Source: Zygnema cylindricum (Eukaryota; Streptophyta; Zygnematophyceae; Zygnematales; Zygnemataceae). From it: 64,000 nt of DNA. Below the pieces are notes generated by a model. That model searched no databases. It saw only the letters and a program-made list of their open reading frames with translations, and had not been told where the DNA came from. Below, one piece after another: positions 1 through 11,470 of the stretch; within the stretch, counting starts at the first letter, position 1; every line of letters begins with the position of its first letter. The DNA is taken from contig JBBHKE010000556.1 of assembly GCA_037447655.1 (NCBI GenBank), forward strand, positions 98,550-162,549, given 5' to 3'. Position numbers and translations under genes: made by a program.

Positions 1-230
1 AACGTACTACTACCGAATGACACTATAACGTAATATCTAATACTACCATGTATTTTTACCACGTTCTAACACCTTCTTTACCACGTGTTATTACTACGTA
101 CTAATATCACGTATTACAATCACATCATAATAAGCACGTTACTACTACCACGTTCTGTTATCACGAATCACTACCACATATTACTACTACTTTCTACTAC
201 CACGTACTAAAAGTACCTACTTCGATCACC
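1..230. repeat. degenerate TAC/ACC-rich simple repeat
   Basis: Loose reiterations of CTACCACGTTAC, TACTACTA and ACCACGT with no fixed period. It grades into the CAT-rich repeat that follows. No coding region is supported. Confidence 0.6.
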
Positions 231-1261
231 ATTATCATTGCACCATTACCATATACGGTTGTTATGCACCACAATCACCTTCTATCACCACGTATCAATA
301 CATGCACTACCATCTCGCCCCATTATCATGCGTAGTAATTATGCACCATCATCTTTAAGCAACATCGAGCACCATGGCTAGTGCAATGTCATGATGTTCC
401 ATTGCACTATGATCATACAGTAGCTTCATCCATGAAAATCATGCACCATCATCTTTCATCATCATTATACACCATCACTAAGCACTATTGTCTTGCACCA
501 TCATCATTGCACGAATAATACTACACTAACATTATGCACTATAATCATGCATCATTATTGTGCACCATTTCTTCCACAATCTTGCACCATTTTTATGTAC
601 CATCATAATCTATAATGCAATATCACAGTAAGCCATCATCATGCAACATTATCATTGCAACCTCATGTGACACGTTTAGTGCACTATCATAGTACACTAT
701 CAAGTCATCATGCATCAATGTCATGCATCATCGTTAGTGCACAATTCGTAACATTTTCATTGCACGATTATCGGTGCAATTCTATCATGCATCATCATCA
801 TGCATTGTAAGCATGTATCATCATCTGGCTTTATAAACATGCTTGTCACCATGAACTGTATTTTGCACCATCATTATTACACTGTGGTCATGAACCATTA
901 CCATATACTATTATCGGAAAAACATTATCATTGTACTATTATCGTGCCCACATCATCATGCATTGTTATCATGCAGCATCATCATTCCACCATCATGATG
1001 CTATATCACCATAAATCACGAGCATGCACAATTTAGTGCATCATTATCATTGCTCTATCACCATTGCACCATAATTGTGCACTATCATCATGCATCATGT
1101 AGTGCTCTATCATCATGAACCATCATAATGCACTAGTTTATGATTTGTATCATCATTGCACCGTTATCATGCCACATCATCATGCACCACCTCATGCACT
1201 TTTCATGCATCATCATCGTCCCTCTATCATTATTGCAGAATTATCATGCATCATTGCTATT
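231..1261. repeat. degenerate CAT-rich minisatellite (ATCATCATGCACCAT-like)
   Basis: About 1 kb of irregular repeats built from ATCAT and TGCACCAT blocks, roughly 14-16 bp apart and strongly diverged. The His/Met-rich reading frames at 800-1036 and 1115-1303 are translations of CATCAT and are not genes. The repeat ends abruptly against the truncated RNase H of element A near 1262. Confidence 0.75.
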
Positions 1262-2400
1262 ATATTGCCATGTACTTTGACTCTATCGTCGACTGTGTCG
1301 TGACTTTCTAAAGTTTGCTGCTCCAGCAGCAAGTCCCGTTCCTAATTTGCAAAACAAATCCGGTGGTGGATTTCCGGCTTTGCATGTCGCCTTAGCTTGC
1401 GTTACCCCATGTTGGTAGCTTCACTTCTCCTCCGCCTAGTGTGAGTTTGAGGTCTTTCGTTCTTGCCAAATATCTTTAGACTTTCCTTGTTGCATCGCGG
1501 TCAAGTTTTCTTAGATTCTCTAGACTTGTACTCAATACCCCAATGCTGTAGCAATGTTTGGAGGGGTACAATTCATGAAATATATTAAATTTCCAAGTAT
1601 ATATCTGTGAGGTATTAGTGTTATAGGATCATCCTCCCTCTCATTACTTATTAACAATAACATCTGATTCTGTCTCATCTCTCTCTAACATTTGCCAAAA
1701 CTCCATTGGAGTTATACACCTTTGCCCCTCGCATTCTATACTCATCTAACATGTTTCCAATAGCCTCTTTTTGAGTCAATTTTACTAATTTGTTATTTTT
1801 ATCCTTTTCTTTCTATACACCCAAAATATATTTCCCCTCACCAAGGTCTTTCATCATGAACCATGAATTTAAGGCAGTTTTGATTTTATTAATTCCGGCC
1901 ATTGATTTGCTAATGAGTAATAGATCATCTACAGACACCTCTATATACACTATCCCATCCTCACCCTTTAGAACGCAAAAAGAATGATAAAATATTATCC
2001 TTTTAAATTTGAGGCTAGTTAGAAATTCATCAAGCTTCTCGTACAGATATTTTAACCATTTGCATACTAAGTGTCCCTTTTTTGGCCCTACATAGATTTG
2101 AGGCTCCTACATATAAATGGTCTCTTCTACCTCTCTACGTAAGAAGGTTGTTTTTACATTCATTTGACGTATTTCGATATTTTCTGTAGCAGTTAAAGAC
2201 AACAAAATCTTAATTGTCGGAAACCTTACAACCGGATAAAATGTTTTTTCAAAATCAAGTCATTCCTTTTGATTATACCCTTTTGTCACATGTCTAGCCT
2301 TATATTGTTCAATGGTATTATCTGGATTTAACTTCACCTTGAATACCCATTTGTTATTGCTTTTCGGTCCGGAGGAAGGTCCACAAGCTCCCATGTCTAA
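1262..2400 (-). pseudogene. element A reverse transcriptase and RNase H (decayed)
   Basis: This stretch has no long open frame but aligns by eye with 56940-58090 of element G. The RT region retains the copy of the YVDDLL block (here VSVDDLLLI, near 1900-1960, so Tyr of YVDD is lost), the DLGEgKYILG block near 1820-1850 and the TPMEF region near 1700. RNase H similarity runs from about 1600 down to 1262 (LTLGGGEVKL, then the STTGFVLQI block, ending at the SKYMA block). At least one frame change occurs in 2040-2240. Pol would copy element RNA in the cytoplasmic particle. This copy cannot. Confidence 0.75.
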
Positions 2401-3420
2401 GCCTTTATGATAGACTTTATTTCATCATTAGCTGCTTCGATCCACTGACGTCGTTTTGGTAAAGAGAATGCCTCTTGGATGATCAAAGGTTTCTCTGTGG
2501 CCGCAGAGTAGGCAAAGTGGGAGTTTGTTTGCGGCCGGCTAATAGATCGTCTTCCCCTCGGAAATTCAGAGGCTGAAATCGTCGGATCTCTCGCATTCCT
2601 TGTTGGTTTCTTTGTAGAATCCGTAGAATTGAATTGTTCTTCACCCGGCTGAAACTGAACTTGTTGAGGAACTTGGAGAATTCTAGACACCGGTGTCACT
2701 ACTGGAGGCCTCTGTGTGACAATCTCTTGTTTGCAGTCTAAAATGACATATTGTTGTATTTTTTGCTGTTTTTGTTGGTCTATCATTTTAAATATATCTA
2801 CCGAGTCAAGTTCATCTTTTCAATAATATACCTTGCTACAATTTTTTTCTGTTTATCCAACACAAAGACTCTATACCCTTTGGAGTGATCATCATACCCC
2901 AACAAAATTCCCCATAATCCTTTCGGTTCTATTTTCCATCCTTCTTTAGATGTATTTAAAATAAAGAGTTTACTTCCAAAAACCTTGAAATAACTAACAT
3001 CGAGTGTTCTACCAGTCCAGATTTTGTAAGGAGTAGTCTTTATCGATCTTGACCTTATTCTATTCTTTATGTAAACAACACAATTTAATGTTTCATCCCA
3101 AAATTTCGGATATACGTCTTTATCTGCAAACATCGACTTAGAGCTCTTTATGATAGTTCTATTTAGTCTCTCTAAAACCCCATTTTGTTCAGATGAATAT
3201 GATGACTTATACCTTCCTTAAGTAGAATGTTTTTAAACTCTTTTGACGTATATTCGACGCCGTTGTCCGATCTAAGTTCTAGAATTGGTAGACCATGTAG
3301 TTTCTTCACCCATGCTTTGTGGTGTTGGAAGTGGCTGAAGACTTAACTCTTGTCTTTCATCAAGTAGACTTTAGTAAACCTCAAAAAATCATTTGTAAAC
3401 GTAACCATATATTTCATCCC
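2397..3420 (-). pseudogene. element A integrase C-terminal half and linker to RT
   Basis: Frame 2798-3133 carries the copia integrase C-terminal signatures: a YKIWTGR block, VFGSKLFIL, and GILLGYDDHSKGYRVFVL near its end. Frame 2397-2786 is the variable linker, ending in the WIEAANDEIKSI block that starts copia reverse transcriptase. Between 3134 and 3420 lies the core with the second catalytic Asp region (RSDNGVEY-like around 3250-3280) in a disrupted frame. The integrase is split from its N-terminal part by a foreign insertion of about 270 bp. Confidence 0.8.
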
Positions 3421-3693
3421 CCCTGATCCTGATTTCTCTTAACTTCAACTTTTAAACCCAACCTTCTCCACCAAAAAGTAGAGTACTTTTTAAGATAAAG
3501 TATTTTTTTTCCTCCATGTTCCTCTCAACCTCAATTGTCTTATCCTGTCTTAGAACTACAGATACTAAAAAGAAGAAAAATGTAAAATAAAAAATGATTT
3601 TTATCTAATACATAATGTAACATTCAATGAAATTATTATTTTTCCTCTCCACTTTCCTCTTTCCTCTCCACCTCGCTCACTACTCCCTTTACT
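3421..3693. other. unidentified ~270-bp AT-rich insertion in element A integrase
   Basis: Element G reads straight across this point (55840-55880), while A has about 270 extra bases. The insert has pyrimidine-rich ends (CCTCTCCACTTTCC and TTCCTCTCAACC on the plus strand) and an AT-rich imperfect hairpin around 3474-3515. I could not identify terminal inverted repeats or a target duplication with confidence. A small non-autonomous DNA element is possible. Confidence 0.45.
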
Positions 3694-4395
3694 TTGTAAG
3701 TCCGAAAACATCAGAATGAACTAGTTGCAAAAGTTTAGATGACCGATATGTGGATCCCTAAGGAAACGGTAATTTGTGTATTTTTCCTGGTGCACAACAC
3801 GTTTTAGCTGACTGATCTAAAAGAGTGACTCCTTCTATTTTTCCAGATGTACCATCTTTTTCAAACTATCATAGTTCACATGGCCTAATCTTTTATGACA
3901 CAGCTCATCGGAAGATAATGCGTCGGAATACAAAACATTATTTTCTTTATTATCGGGCATATCCATACGATACACTTTGCTGGCATCTCTAGTGCCTATG
4001 ACTGCAATCTTTCCATTCTTGCTAACAACGTGCCAACCATGTTTCAAATTGACCTCAAACCCTTTACTCACTACCAAAGAAGTTGAAAACCTTTTTTTTT
4101 TAAAACCCACGACAAAGAGAACATTATGAAGAGTTCTCTCAACTGCCTTGCCCTCTATATCAACTAGCAAGGAGACATCGCCTACATCACGTGTTAGCAC
4201 ACTCGTACCACAAGCATAGTAATTATTCTTTTCAGGTGTGGAGTTCTGATTTTTGAAAATCGCCTTGTTCGAGCACATGTGTGCCGACGCTCTTGTGTCC
4301 ACTATCTCTCCAATGTCTTTTGCACCCTCCATTGCTGCCGCCATAGCAAATAAATCTTTTTCTTCCTCGTCAGCAAATGTCATAGATTCGTCTCG
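3694..4395 (-). pseudogene. element A protease, GAG-pre-integrase and integrase N-terminus
   Basis: Frame 3835-4383 holds the aspartic protease active-site block as DTRASAHMC (about 4299 downward). The family norm is D-S/T-G-A, so the Gly is replaced by Arg and the protease would be dead. Downstream are the VLFVVGFKKK block and the GAG-pre-integrase HKRLGHVNYDSL zinc-binding histidines. The following CDGCA-type cysteines and first catalytic Asp of integrase (SDVFG-like, near 3700) are out of frame. Confidence 0.8.
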
Positions 4396-5335
4396 GTAAG
4401 ATGAAAATGCCGAGAATAGTGCATTTTTGCGAGATGTAGATCTTGTGAAGCCATGATTAAGCTAGCTCTGCTGCCATCCAAGCCTGTACAAACCTATTTT
4501 GTTAGCTCTCTTAAGCTTAGGACAAAACTTATATCTATGACCTTTTTCATTGCAATAAAAACAAGCATTAGAGACTGTCTATTTCCTCCCTGTTTAGCTA
4601 TTTAAACTGATTATGGTTTTGATTAAACTGATTTCTCAGCTGATTAAACTGATTTTTTTCTTGATTAAACTGAGAATATTTGTCAAAGTTTGTGTGAAAG
4701 GCCTCTACCTGGTTTTCTGCATTGAGAATTTTAGAATCAGCCTCCTCCTCGTATATCAAATTAACAAATAACTGTAAAGTCCAACTAGCTTTATGTTTTT
4801 GTTTCAACCTATTAGACGTTTCTTTCATTGTAGTAGGAAGACCCCTCATTAGCAATGCTGCTTGTTGAAACTGAGGGAATGATCCACCTACACACGCATG
4901 AGTGTCAATAAAAATTTGAAACTTGTTACCATAATCAGCCATTGTGTCGCCCGTGTATTTATAGTCCCAAATTTGTCCAGCCAAAAGTAGTTCTTCTTGA
5001 ACATTAGCCTTTTCATAATCATCTTTAAGAGACTTCCAAATATCGATTGCCTTTTTCATTTTTATCTGAGACAGAGCCAATTTTTTAGAGATACATAACT
5101 TTAGAATAGATCGAGCTTGTAAATTTTTCTTTGACTTAGATGCATGTGTTTCCGCCAGGGAACCATCCAAAATATCCAAAAGGTTAACATTTTTCGAAAT
5201 GTGTTCCCACCATTTCCGCCCTATAGACATATTTTCCCCCGAGAAGATAAGAATTATTGATGACAGGCCCATAACCTATTGTTCTACGACCACTGGAGCA
5301 GGTGAAGCAGCAGTAATAGTAGTTGAGTTAGATAT
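4396..5335 (-). pseudogene. element A gag (UBN2/copia-type), broken
   Basis: The frame 4598-5272 is a copia Gag domain: NLLDILDGSLAE, then DIWKSLKDDYEKANVQEELLL, IWDYKYTG and FPQFQQAALLMRGLP blocks, all nearly identical to G and H. The CX2CX4HX4C zinc knuckle (CFYCNEKGHRYKFC) can be read near 4510-4570 after a frame change. The ancestral start, compared with 54231 in G, would be at 5335 but is ATA instead of ATG, and a TAG follows just before the primer site. Gag would form the cytoplasmic particle. Here it is not translatable as a unit. Confidence 0.82.
5265..5276 (-). other. element A primer-binding site (half tRNA-iMet type)
   Basis: On the minus strand it reads GGTTATGGGCCT and abuts the LTR end. 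It is complementary to the conserved anticodon loop region GGGCCCATAACC of initiator tRNA-Met, with the last base differing. Confidence 0.75.
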
Positions 5336-6190
5336 AATTCACTCACAGAAGCTTACCAAGAATCTTACCAAACAGTTATTTTCTACAGCTCACCAAATCT
5401 GACAAAAAGGTCAAATTGCTTCAAACAATACCACAGTATAGAGTATCAAAGAGACTGACAATTCACAAAGTTTGAGCCTAATTGATCTAACATACTTTAA
5501 GATATGTGACTCAAAAGTTTCCAATAAATAGTTTGGAGATTACACAGTCTGGAAGTATGAATACATACAATGTTATAAGTCCTAAGTCTTATACTCGCAG
5601 TGAGTATCTACTTTTAGTTTTCCTATTACATAGTGTTGTAACTGCAATACAAGTGTACCTGAGAGGTACGTCCAAAAACCAAAATGCCACTAAGATCTAA
5701 GTACTCTTAATCACGCTAAAACTAATCTACCACCGTACAATCAATATTACTCAGAAATCTATACTAAGTGATTCTACAAATACTTGCCGGTGGCCTTGTT
5801 ACTACTGTCTTGATATGTCCATCCGGTTTTTGCGAAAACACCTGCCAGCTAAGTCATTTGTGATCCTCTTATGAATCTCGTTCGTTGACTTGATTCATAA
5901 CAACCGTTGTTGCTTTGTCCCTTATCGGATAATATCCAAAATAGCCGTTTTCGTTTTTGTTTGTTTGATTCTAAGACTCCACCCGTTCGGTGTGGGACAC
6001 GCGTATGTCATCTCCACAATCCTCAAGTGACGAAGCGTGTCCTTGTGGAATTACGATACACTTGACTATCTTTCTGCTGTCACACTATTTGAGGTAAGTT
6101 TTACAAGACTCTGAAATTAATATATTCTAAGTCCTAAAACTTCCTCTCACACATCTATTTTTTGAGACTTGAAGCTTTCCAAAATCAACA
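5277..6190 (-). repeat. element A 5' LTR (914 bp)
   Basis: Bounded by TGTTGATTTTGG at its start (minus strand, 6190) and by the primer site at 5276. It contains the AGGACTTAGAA motif (6121-6137, minus), a second GACTTAGGAC motif near 5580-5590 and the imperfect stem GGACACGC...GCGTGTCC (5995-6042). It encodes the would-be Gag N-terminus in its last 59 bp. Open frames at 5199-5402 and 5506-5700 on the plus strand are not supported as genes. Confidence 0.8.
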
Positions 6191-7135
6191 CATTGATCTG
6201 TCACTAATTGTTACTGTTCTGTTTATTTTTTCAGCTACACCAGTTTATTCTAAAGAATATTGGACCATGAAATGACGAGAAATTCCTTTTTATTTCAGAT
6301 AGTTGATGAAGTCCCGCGATAAATACTCCCCGCCATTATCTGATCTCAATGTTAAGATAACAACCCCGTGAATTTTCTCGCTTTATATCGTGATTTCTTT
6401 GAAGTAAGAGAACACTTCACTCTTCTCTTTCATAAAGTAGATTTTTGTGAATCTAGGAAAGTCATCTGTTAAGGTCACCATGAATCAAAATCAACCAAGT
6501 GATGATATCAGAGCCAGTCCCCATCCATCAGACTGAATTAATTCTAACACTCTAGCTGCTCTATGGCTGCTTTCGGAAGGAAAAGGATTTTTATGAATCT
6601 TTCCGAGAACAGATCCATCACAAAAATGTTCTTCTTTGCTATTAATCTTTACACTTGTAAATACATCTTCTTTTACAATTCTATCAAGACATTTAAAGTG
6701 GACATGACGAAGTCTTTTATGCCATAAGTCATTGTCAAACAGGACAACCGAATACAAAACATCTTTTTCATTTATATTGGCAAGATCAAGCCTATACATC
6801 AAATTTGGACCTCGTGATTCCTACGAGTGCTACTCTACCTTGTTTACTGACTACTTGCTTTCCATTTCTAACTAGCAGTTTGAAGCTTTTGCTTTCTACA
6901 AGCGAAGTGGAGAAATGATTTTTCTTGAAGTCGAGAAATTAGAGAACATCGTTAAGTGTTTTTTCAAGTTATTTACTGTCGATGAGAAATTTGAGTGTTG
7001 TCGTGCCCTTAGCGTTAGAGCTTATAAATTTTCCGCTCGCATAATAAATTTTCTTTTCGGAGATATTGGGTGAAGATTGTCAGAATATGCTCTGTTGCAA
7101 CGCATTTGTTGAGACGCACCGGTGTCCATGATCTA
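6191..7135 (-). pseudogene. element E protease, GAG-pre-integrase and partial integrase
   Basis: Protease: MDTGASQQMRC near 7130 keeps the D-T-G-A active site. GAG-pre-integrase: frame 6491-6802 has WHKRLRHVH and FCDGSVLGKIHK, in which the second zinc-ligand Cys of CDGC is Ser. Integrase: RSDNGGEYLS (second catalytic Asp) near 6330-6350 and a TGVAEKINRT block (catalytic Glu) near 6225-6240, interrupted by a stop. The sequence ends where element A begins. Confidence 0.78.
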
Positions 7136-7982
7136 CCCAAAATCCCTATCTCATTCAGTTTTGTTGTTTAGTGCGAATAGTTCTTTGGCAGATGTTTCAG
7201 AAAAAGTGACGACTTCCTCGTTTTTGTTCGTTTCAGAGGAAAAAGTCGATGTTTTTGCAGGTATTCAAAATTTTTGTTTTCTTATGAACCGTCTATATCG
7301 AAGTACACTTGTTTCAGACGCTTTTATATAATCTAGACGCATTTATAAAATCTTGGCAGCTCTTGTATCCATGTAATTTATCATTACAATAATAACATAT
7401 CTAAGGTTTGCGAGGAAACTGATTCTAGCTATTTTGAAGCTCCTCTTTTTTTAAAGATTGGGTGTTGAAAGTTTCTACCTGTCTAGTACCTTTAAAAGCT
7501 TCTTGACTGGTCTCTTTGTCTAGAACATAATAAATTGCTATTGCTAGATTCTAATCAGTTTGTGGTAGTTTTTCCAAATTGTCAAAGGCTCTTTTATATT
7601 CACGAAAAAGCCCTCTCATTAACAACAAAGTTTGTAGATCATTAGGAAATGCACCACCTGAACAAGAATTTTATACTATTAGTGTTCTCAAGCCGTAACA
7701 ATACGCAGTCATGGTACTGTCGGTATACTTATACTCCCAGATTTGCGTAATCATTTGGTACTGCACATTGGTGTGCATAATTTTTAGAGCACTCCAAATA
7801 TGCGCAATAGCGAGCTCTTTTGAAATAAGTATTTTGATAGTTTGAAAACATTGTAAATTTATCTTCTTCTAGTTGGTGTCTGATTCGTCCAGAGAGATAT
7901 GGATTGTTGAGGGAGGGCCCGTAACCTTTTGTTCTATGACAAACGGTGCAGCACCAACTGTTGCTAAAGTAGTGGCCGTCAC
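7136..7982 (-). pseudogene. element E gag, broken
   Basis: The start codon position (7980-7982, minus) now reads GTG. The following codons give a TATTLATVGAAPF-like leader and then EQKVTGPPS across the primer site. Copia Gag blocks are scattered over three frames: IWEYKYTD near 7735, SGGAFPNDLQTLLLMRG near 7620-7660. A zinc knuckle CYYCNDKLHGYKSC can be read near 7360-7400. Confidence 0.65.
7915..7926 (-). other. element E primer-binding site
   Basis: Minus strand GGTTACGGGCCC, one base from the GGTTATGGGCCC of elements C and L. It directly follows the LTR end ...GAACAAAA. Confidence 0.65.
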
Positions 7983-8165
7983 ACAATCTAAGATAGAAAA
8001 CACTGAAGATACCAACTTTGACCAGCTGCATAACGCAATCAATGTGGCCAAATGGCCCCAAACTATAATAGTGTATAGTTTATCGCGTGTGCTAACAACT
8101 CACAAAGTTTCAACCAAAATGTCAAATTCACCCAAAAATTGTAGCCTAGAAAATATCTCTTAAAA

Positions 8166-9615
8166 TGCGCATATGTGTTCATTCAAACTTATGTGTGCAT
8201 ATGTGTTCAACCTCATAATATTTAACGAAAAAGGTTTATTATTAACACACCCAAAGATAGTTGATATAAACCTTAAACCATGTTACTATCACAAATTTAA
8301 GTTTTCGCTAACAAATATATTTGTAACAAACAACGTTTGTTGTTCGCGCTCACAAAAACATGTAAAATAAACTCTGAACCATGTTTGTAACACAACTTTG
8401 TGTTTGCTCTAAAAACAATATTGGCAACAAACACTTTATATTGTTAGCGCTCACAAAAATAGTTCAAATAAACTCTCAATCATGTTTACAACTCAAATTT
8501 GTGTAAGCACAAACAATAAATTCTTGTAACGGACAACAGTTATTATTACGCTCACAAAGACAGTAAAAGGAACTCTAAAATATGTTAGCAACACAAATTT
8601 TTGTTTGCGTTTATAACAAAAATATTAACGAACAAAGTTTATTATTAAAGCACACAAACAGTGTCAAAAAACACTTTAAACTAGGTTTCTATCAAAAATT
8701 TGAGTTTGCGCTAACAAATATATTTATAACAAATAACATTTATTGTTCGGGAAGACAAAAAGTGGTATAATAAACTCCGAACCATGTTTAAAACAAAAAA
8801 AAATGTTTACTCTAACAACAACACTTTATATTTTTCTGCTCACAAAAAGAGGTAATGCTAAATTTGAACCTTGTTTGTAACAGAACTCTCTGTTTGCGCT
8901 AACAACAATATTGGCAACAAACACTTTATATTGTTAACGCTCACAAAAAGAGTTCATATAAACTATCAACCATGTTTATAACTCAAATTTTTGTTTGCGC
9001 TAACAATAAATTCTTGTAACAAACAACGTTTATTATTACGTTCACTAAAAACATGGAAAAAAACACTCAACTACATTTGCTACACAAATTTGTGTTTCCT
9101 TTAACAACAAAGAATATTAACGAATAAAGTTTATTGTTAACGCATACAAAGAGATTAAATAAAACCTTAAACCAAGTTTCTATGACAGATTTGAGTTTGC
9201 GATAATAAGGATATTTGTAACAAACAATGTTTATGGTCCGGGCTCACAGAAATAGGTAAAATAAACTCCAACTATGTTTAAAAAACAACTTTTTGTTTGC
9301 CCTAACAACAATATTTGTAACAAACACATTATATTGTTAGGGCTCACAAATAAAGTTGAAATAAACTCTCAACCATGTTTATATGTTTATAACTTAGATT
9401 TGTGTTTGCGTTATCAATGAATTTTTGTAATTAACAACGTTTATTATTACACTCACAAAAGCAGTCAAAATAAAACATAAACTACATTTGCAACACAAAA
9501 TTGTGTTTGCGTTAACATCAAAAATATTAGCGTACAAAGTTTATTGTTAAAGCACATTAAGAGAGTTAAAAAAAACACTAAGCCATATTTCTATCAAAAA
9601 TTTGAGTTTGGGTTA
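8166..9615. repeat. ~100-bp satellite with half-sites of the 40-bp satellite
   Basis: Recurring blocks, in order: TGTTTGCGCTAACAA, ACAAACACTTTATATTGTT, AGCGCTCACAAAA, AAATAAACTCTCAACCATG, TTTATAACTCAAATT. The distance between successive TGTTTGCGC blocks is about 100 bp (for example 8891 to 8992 to 9092). About 14 diverged copies. The block GCGCTAAC is half of the palindrome in the adjoining 40-bp satellite. The frames 8173-8370 and 8582-8770 are repeat translations and are not genes. Confidence 0.8.
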
Positions 9616-11470
9616 ACAAAGATAGCGCTAAGATTTTGTGAAATTTAGATAACAATTATTGTTAACGCTATCAGTTTTTGTAAGTTACGTAACAATTGTT
9701 GTTAGCGCTAACAGTTTGTGTAAGTTAGGTTACATTTCTTGTTAGTGCTAACAGTTAGTGTAAGTAAGGTAACAATTCGTGTTAGCGCTAACAGTTTGTG
9801 TAATTTGAGTTCTAATTTTTGTGAGAACTAAAACTTTGTGTAATTTAGGTAACAACTCCTGTTAGGGATAATAGATTTTGTAATTTAGATAACAGTTCGT
9901 GTTAGCGCTAACAGTTTGTGTAAGTTGGGTAACAATTCCTGTTAGGGCTAATAGTTTGTGTAGATTAGATATACATTCTTGTTAGCGCTAACAAATTGTG
10001 TAGTTTAGATAACAATTCCTGTTAGCGCTAACAAGTTGTGTAGTTTAGATATCAATTCCTCTTAGCGCTAACAGTTTGTGTAATGTAGGTTCTTATTTTT
10101 CTATTAGCGTTAACAGTTTGTGTAATTTAGGTAACAATTATTGTTAGCGCTAACAGTTTGTGTTATTTAGATAACAATTATTGTTAGCGCTAATAGTTTG
10201 TGTAAGTTAGGTAACAATTCCTGTTAGCGGTAACAGTTTGTGAAAGTAAGGTTACTATTCTTGTTAGCGCTAACAATTTGTGTAGTTTAGATAACAATTC
10301 TTGTTAGTGCTAACAGTTTGTGTAAGTTAGGTGAAATTCTTATTAGCTCTAACAATTTGTGTAAATTAGGTAACAATTCTTGTTAGCGCATACAGTTTGT
10401 GTAGTTTAGATAACATTTATTGTTAGCGCTAACAGTTTGTGGAAGTTAGGTGAAATTCTTATTAGCTCTAAAAGTTTGTGTAACTTAGGTAACAATTCCT
10501 GTTAGTGCTAACAGTTTTTGTAAGTTAGGTAACAATTCCTGTTAGCGCTAACCGTTTGTGTAATTTAGATATCAATTCTTGTTAGTGCTAACAGTCTCTG
10601 TAAGTTAAGTAACAGTTCCTGTTGCCGCTAACATTTTTTTTGTGTAAATTAGGTTTCAATTTTTGTTAGCGCTTACACTTTTTGTAAGTTAGGTAACAAT
10701 TCTTGTTAGTGATAACAGTTTGTGTAAGTAAGGTAAAATTCTTATTAACTCTAAATGTTTGTGTAACTATAGTTACAATTCCTGTTAGCACTTACAAGTT
10801 TTGTAAATTGGGTAAAAATTCCTGTTAGCGCTAAAAATTTGTGCAAGTTATGTTTCAATTTGTGTTAGCGCTAACGGTTTGTGTAAGTTAGGTAACAATA
10901 CTTGTTAGCGCTATCAATTTTTGTATGTTAGGTAAAAATTCCTATTAGCGCTAATATTTTAAATAAATTAGGTTACAATTCTAGTAAGCGCTAACACTTT
11001 GTGTAATTTAGGTTACAATTCCTGTTAGCGCTAACAGTTTTAGTAAGTTAGGTAACAATTCCTATTAGCGCTAACAGTTTGTGTAAGTTAGGTAACAATT
11101 CCTGTTAGCGGTATCAGTTTGGGAAAGTAAGGTTACATTCTTATTAGCTCTACTAGTTTGTAAAACTTAGGTAACAATTCTTGTTAGCGCTAACAGTTTT
11201 TGTAAGTTAGGTGACAATTCTTATCAGCAGTAACAATTTCTGGAAGTTAGGTGTAATTCTTGTAAGTTCTAACAATTTGTGTAAGTTAGGTTAAAAATCT
11301 TGTTAGCGCTAACAGTTTGTGTAAGTTAGGCAACAACTCCTCTTAGCTCTAATAGTTTGTGTTGTTTGGATATCAATTCCTACAATTCCTGTTAGCGCTA
11401 ATAGTTTGTGTAGTTAGGTAACAATTCCTACAATTCCTGTTAGCGCTAATTGTTTGTGTAAGATTGGTAA
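9616..11470 (-). repeat. 40-bp palindromic satellite, array 1 (minus polarity)
   Basis: About 45 copies of a 40-bp unit. On the plus strand it reads GTTAGCGCTAAC followed by AGTTTGTGTAAGTTAGGTAA and CAATTCCT. Polarity is called minus relative to the arrays after 30518. The core GTTAGCGCTAAC is a perfect 12-bp palindrome. Units differ by point changes, often at the CpG of the core. The array starts after a diffuse transition from the 100-bp satellite and is cut by the LTR of element B. Confidence 0.93.

Larger units (their letters stand above)
1262..6190 (-). mobile_element. element A: truncated Ty1/copia retrotransposon
   Basis: Read on the minus strand the order is 5' LTR (5277-6190), primer site, gag, protease, GAG-pre-integrase, integrase, reverse transcriptase, RNase H, which is copia order. 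It is the same family as elements G and H at 53994-60287, since nucleotide similarity can be followed almost end to end. The 3' part of RNase H and the 3' LTR are missing: similarity to G stops near 1262 at the CAT repeat. Its upper end (LTR start, on the minus strand TGTTGATTTTGG) lies directly against the integrase of element E, so A inserted into E. Many stops and frameshifts make it inactive. Confidence 0.88.
6191..8165 (-). mobile_element. element E: 5' fragment of a copia retrotransposon
   Basis: From high to low coordinate it carries about 239 bp of LTR end, a primer site, gag, protease, GAG-pre-integrase and half an integrase, all on the minus strand. The rest of pol is absent because element A sits at 6190 and the A/E complex is cut off at 1262. 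At its upper end the LTR stops against the 100-bp satellite. Its Gag N-terminus (IEQKVTGPPS) is closest in style to element B. Confidence 0.8.

Noticed and set aside
800-1303. His/Met-rich open frames in the CAT repeat
   Set aside because: They are translations of a degenerate CATCAT repeat, with no domain and no conservation.
9616-11470. Telomere-like TTAGG/CCTAA within the satellite
   Set aside because: The pentamer occurs once per 40-bp unit inside GTTAGGTAAC, not in head-to-tail telomeric runs.
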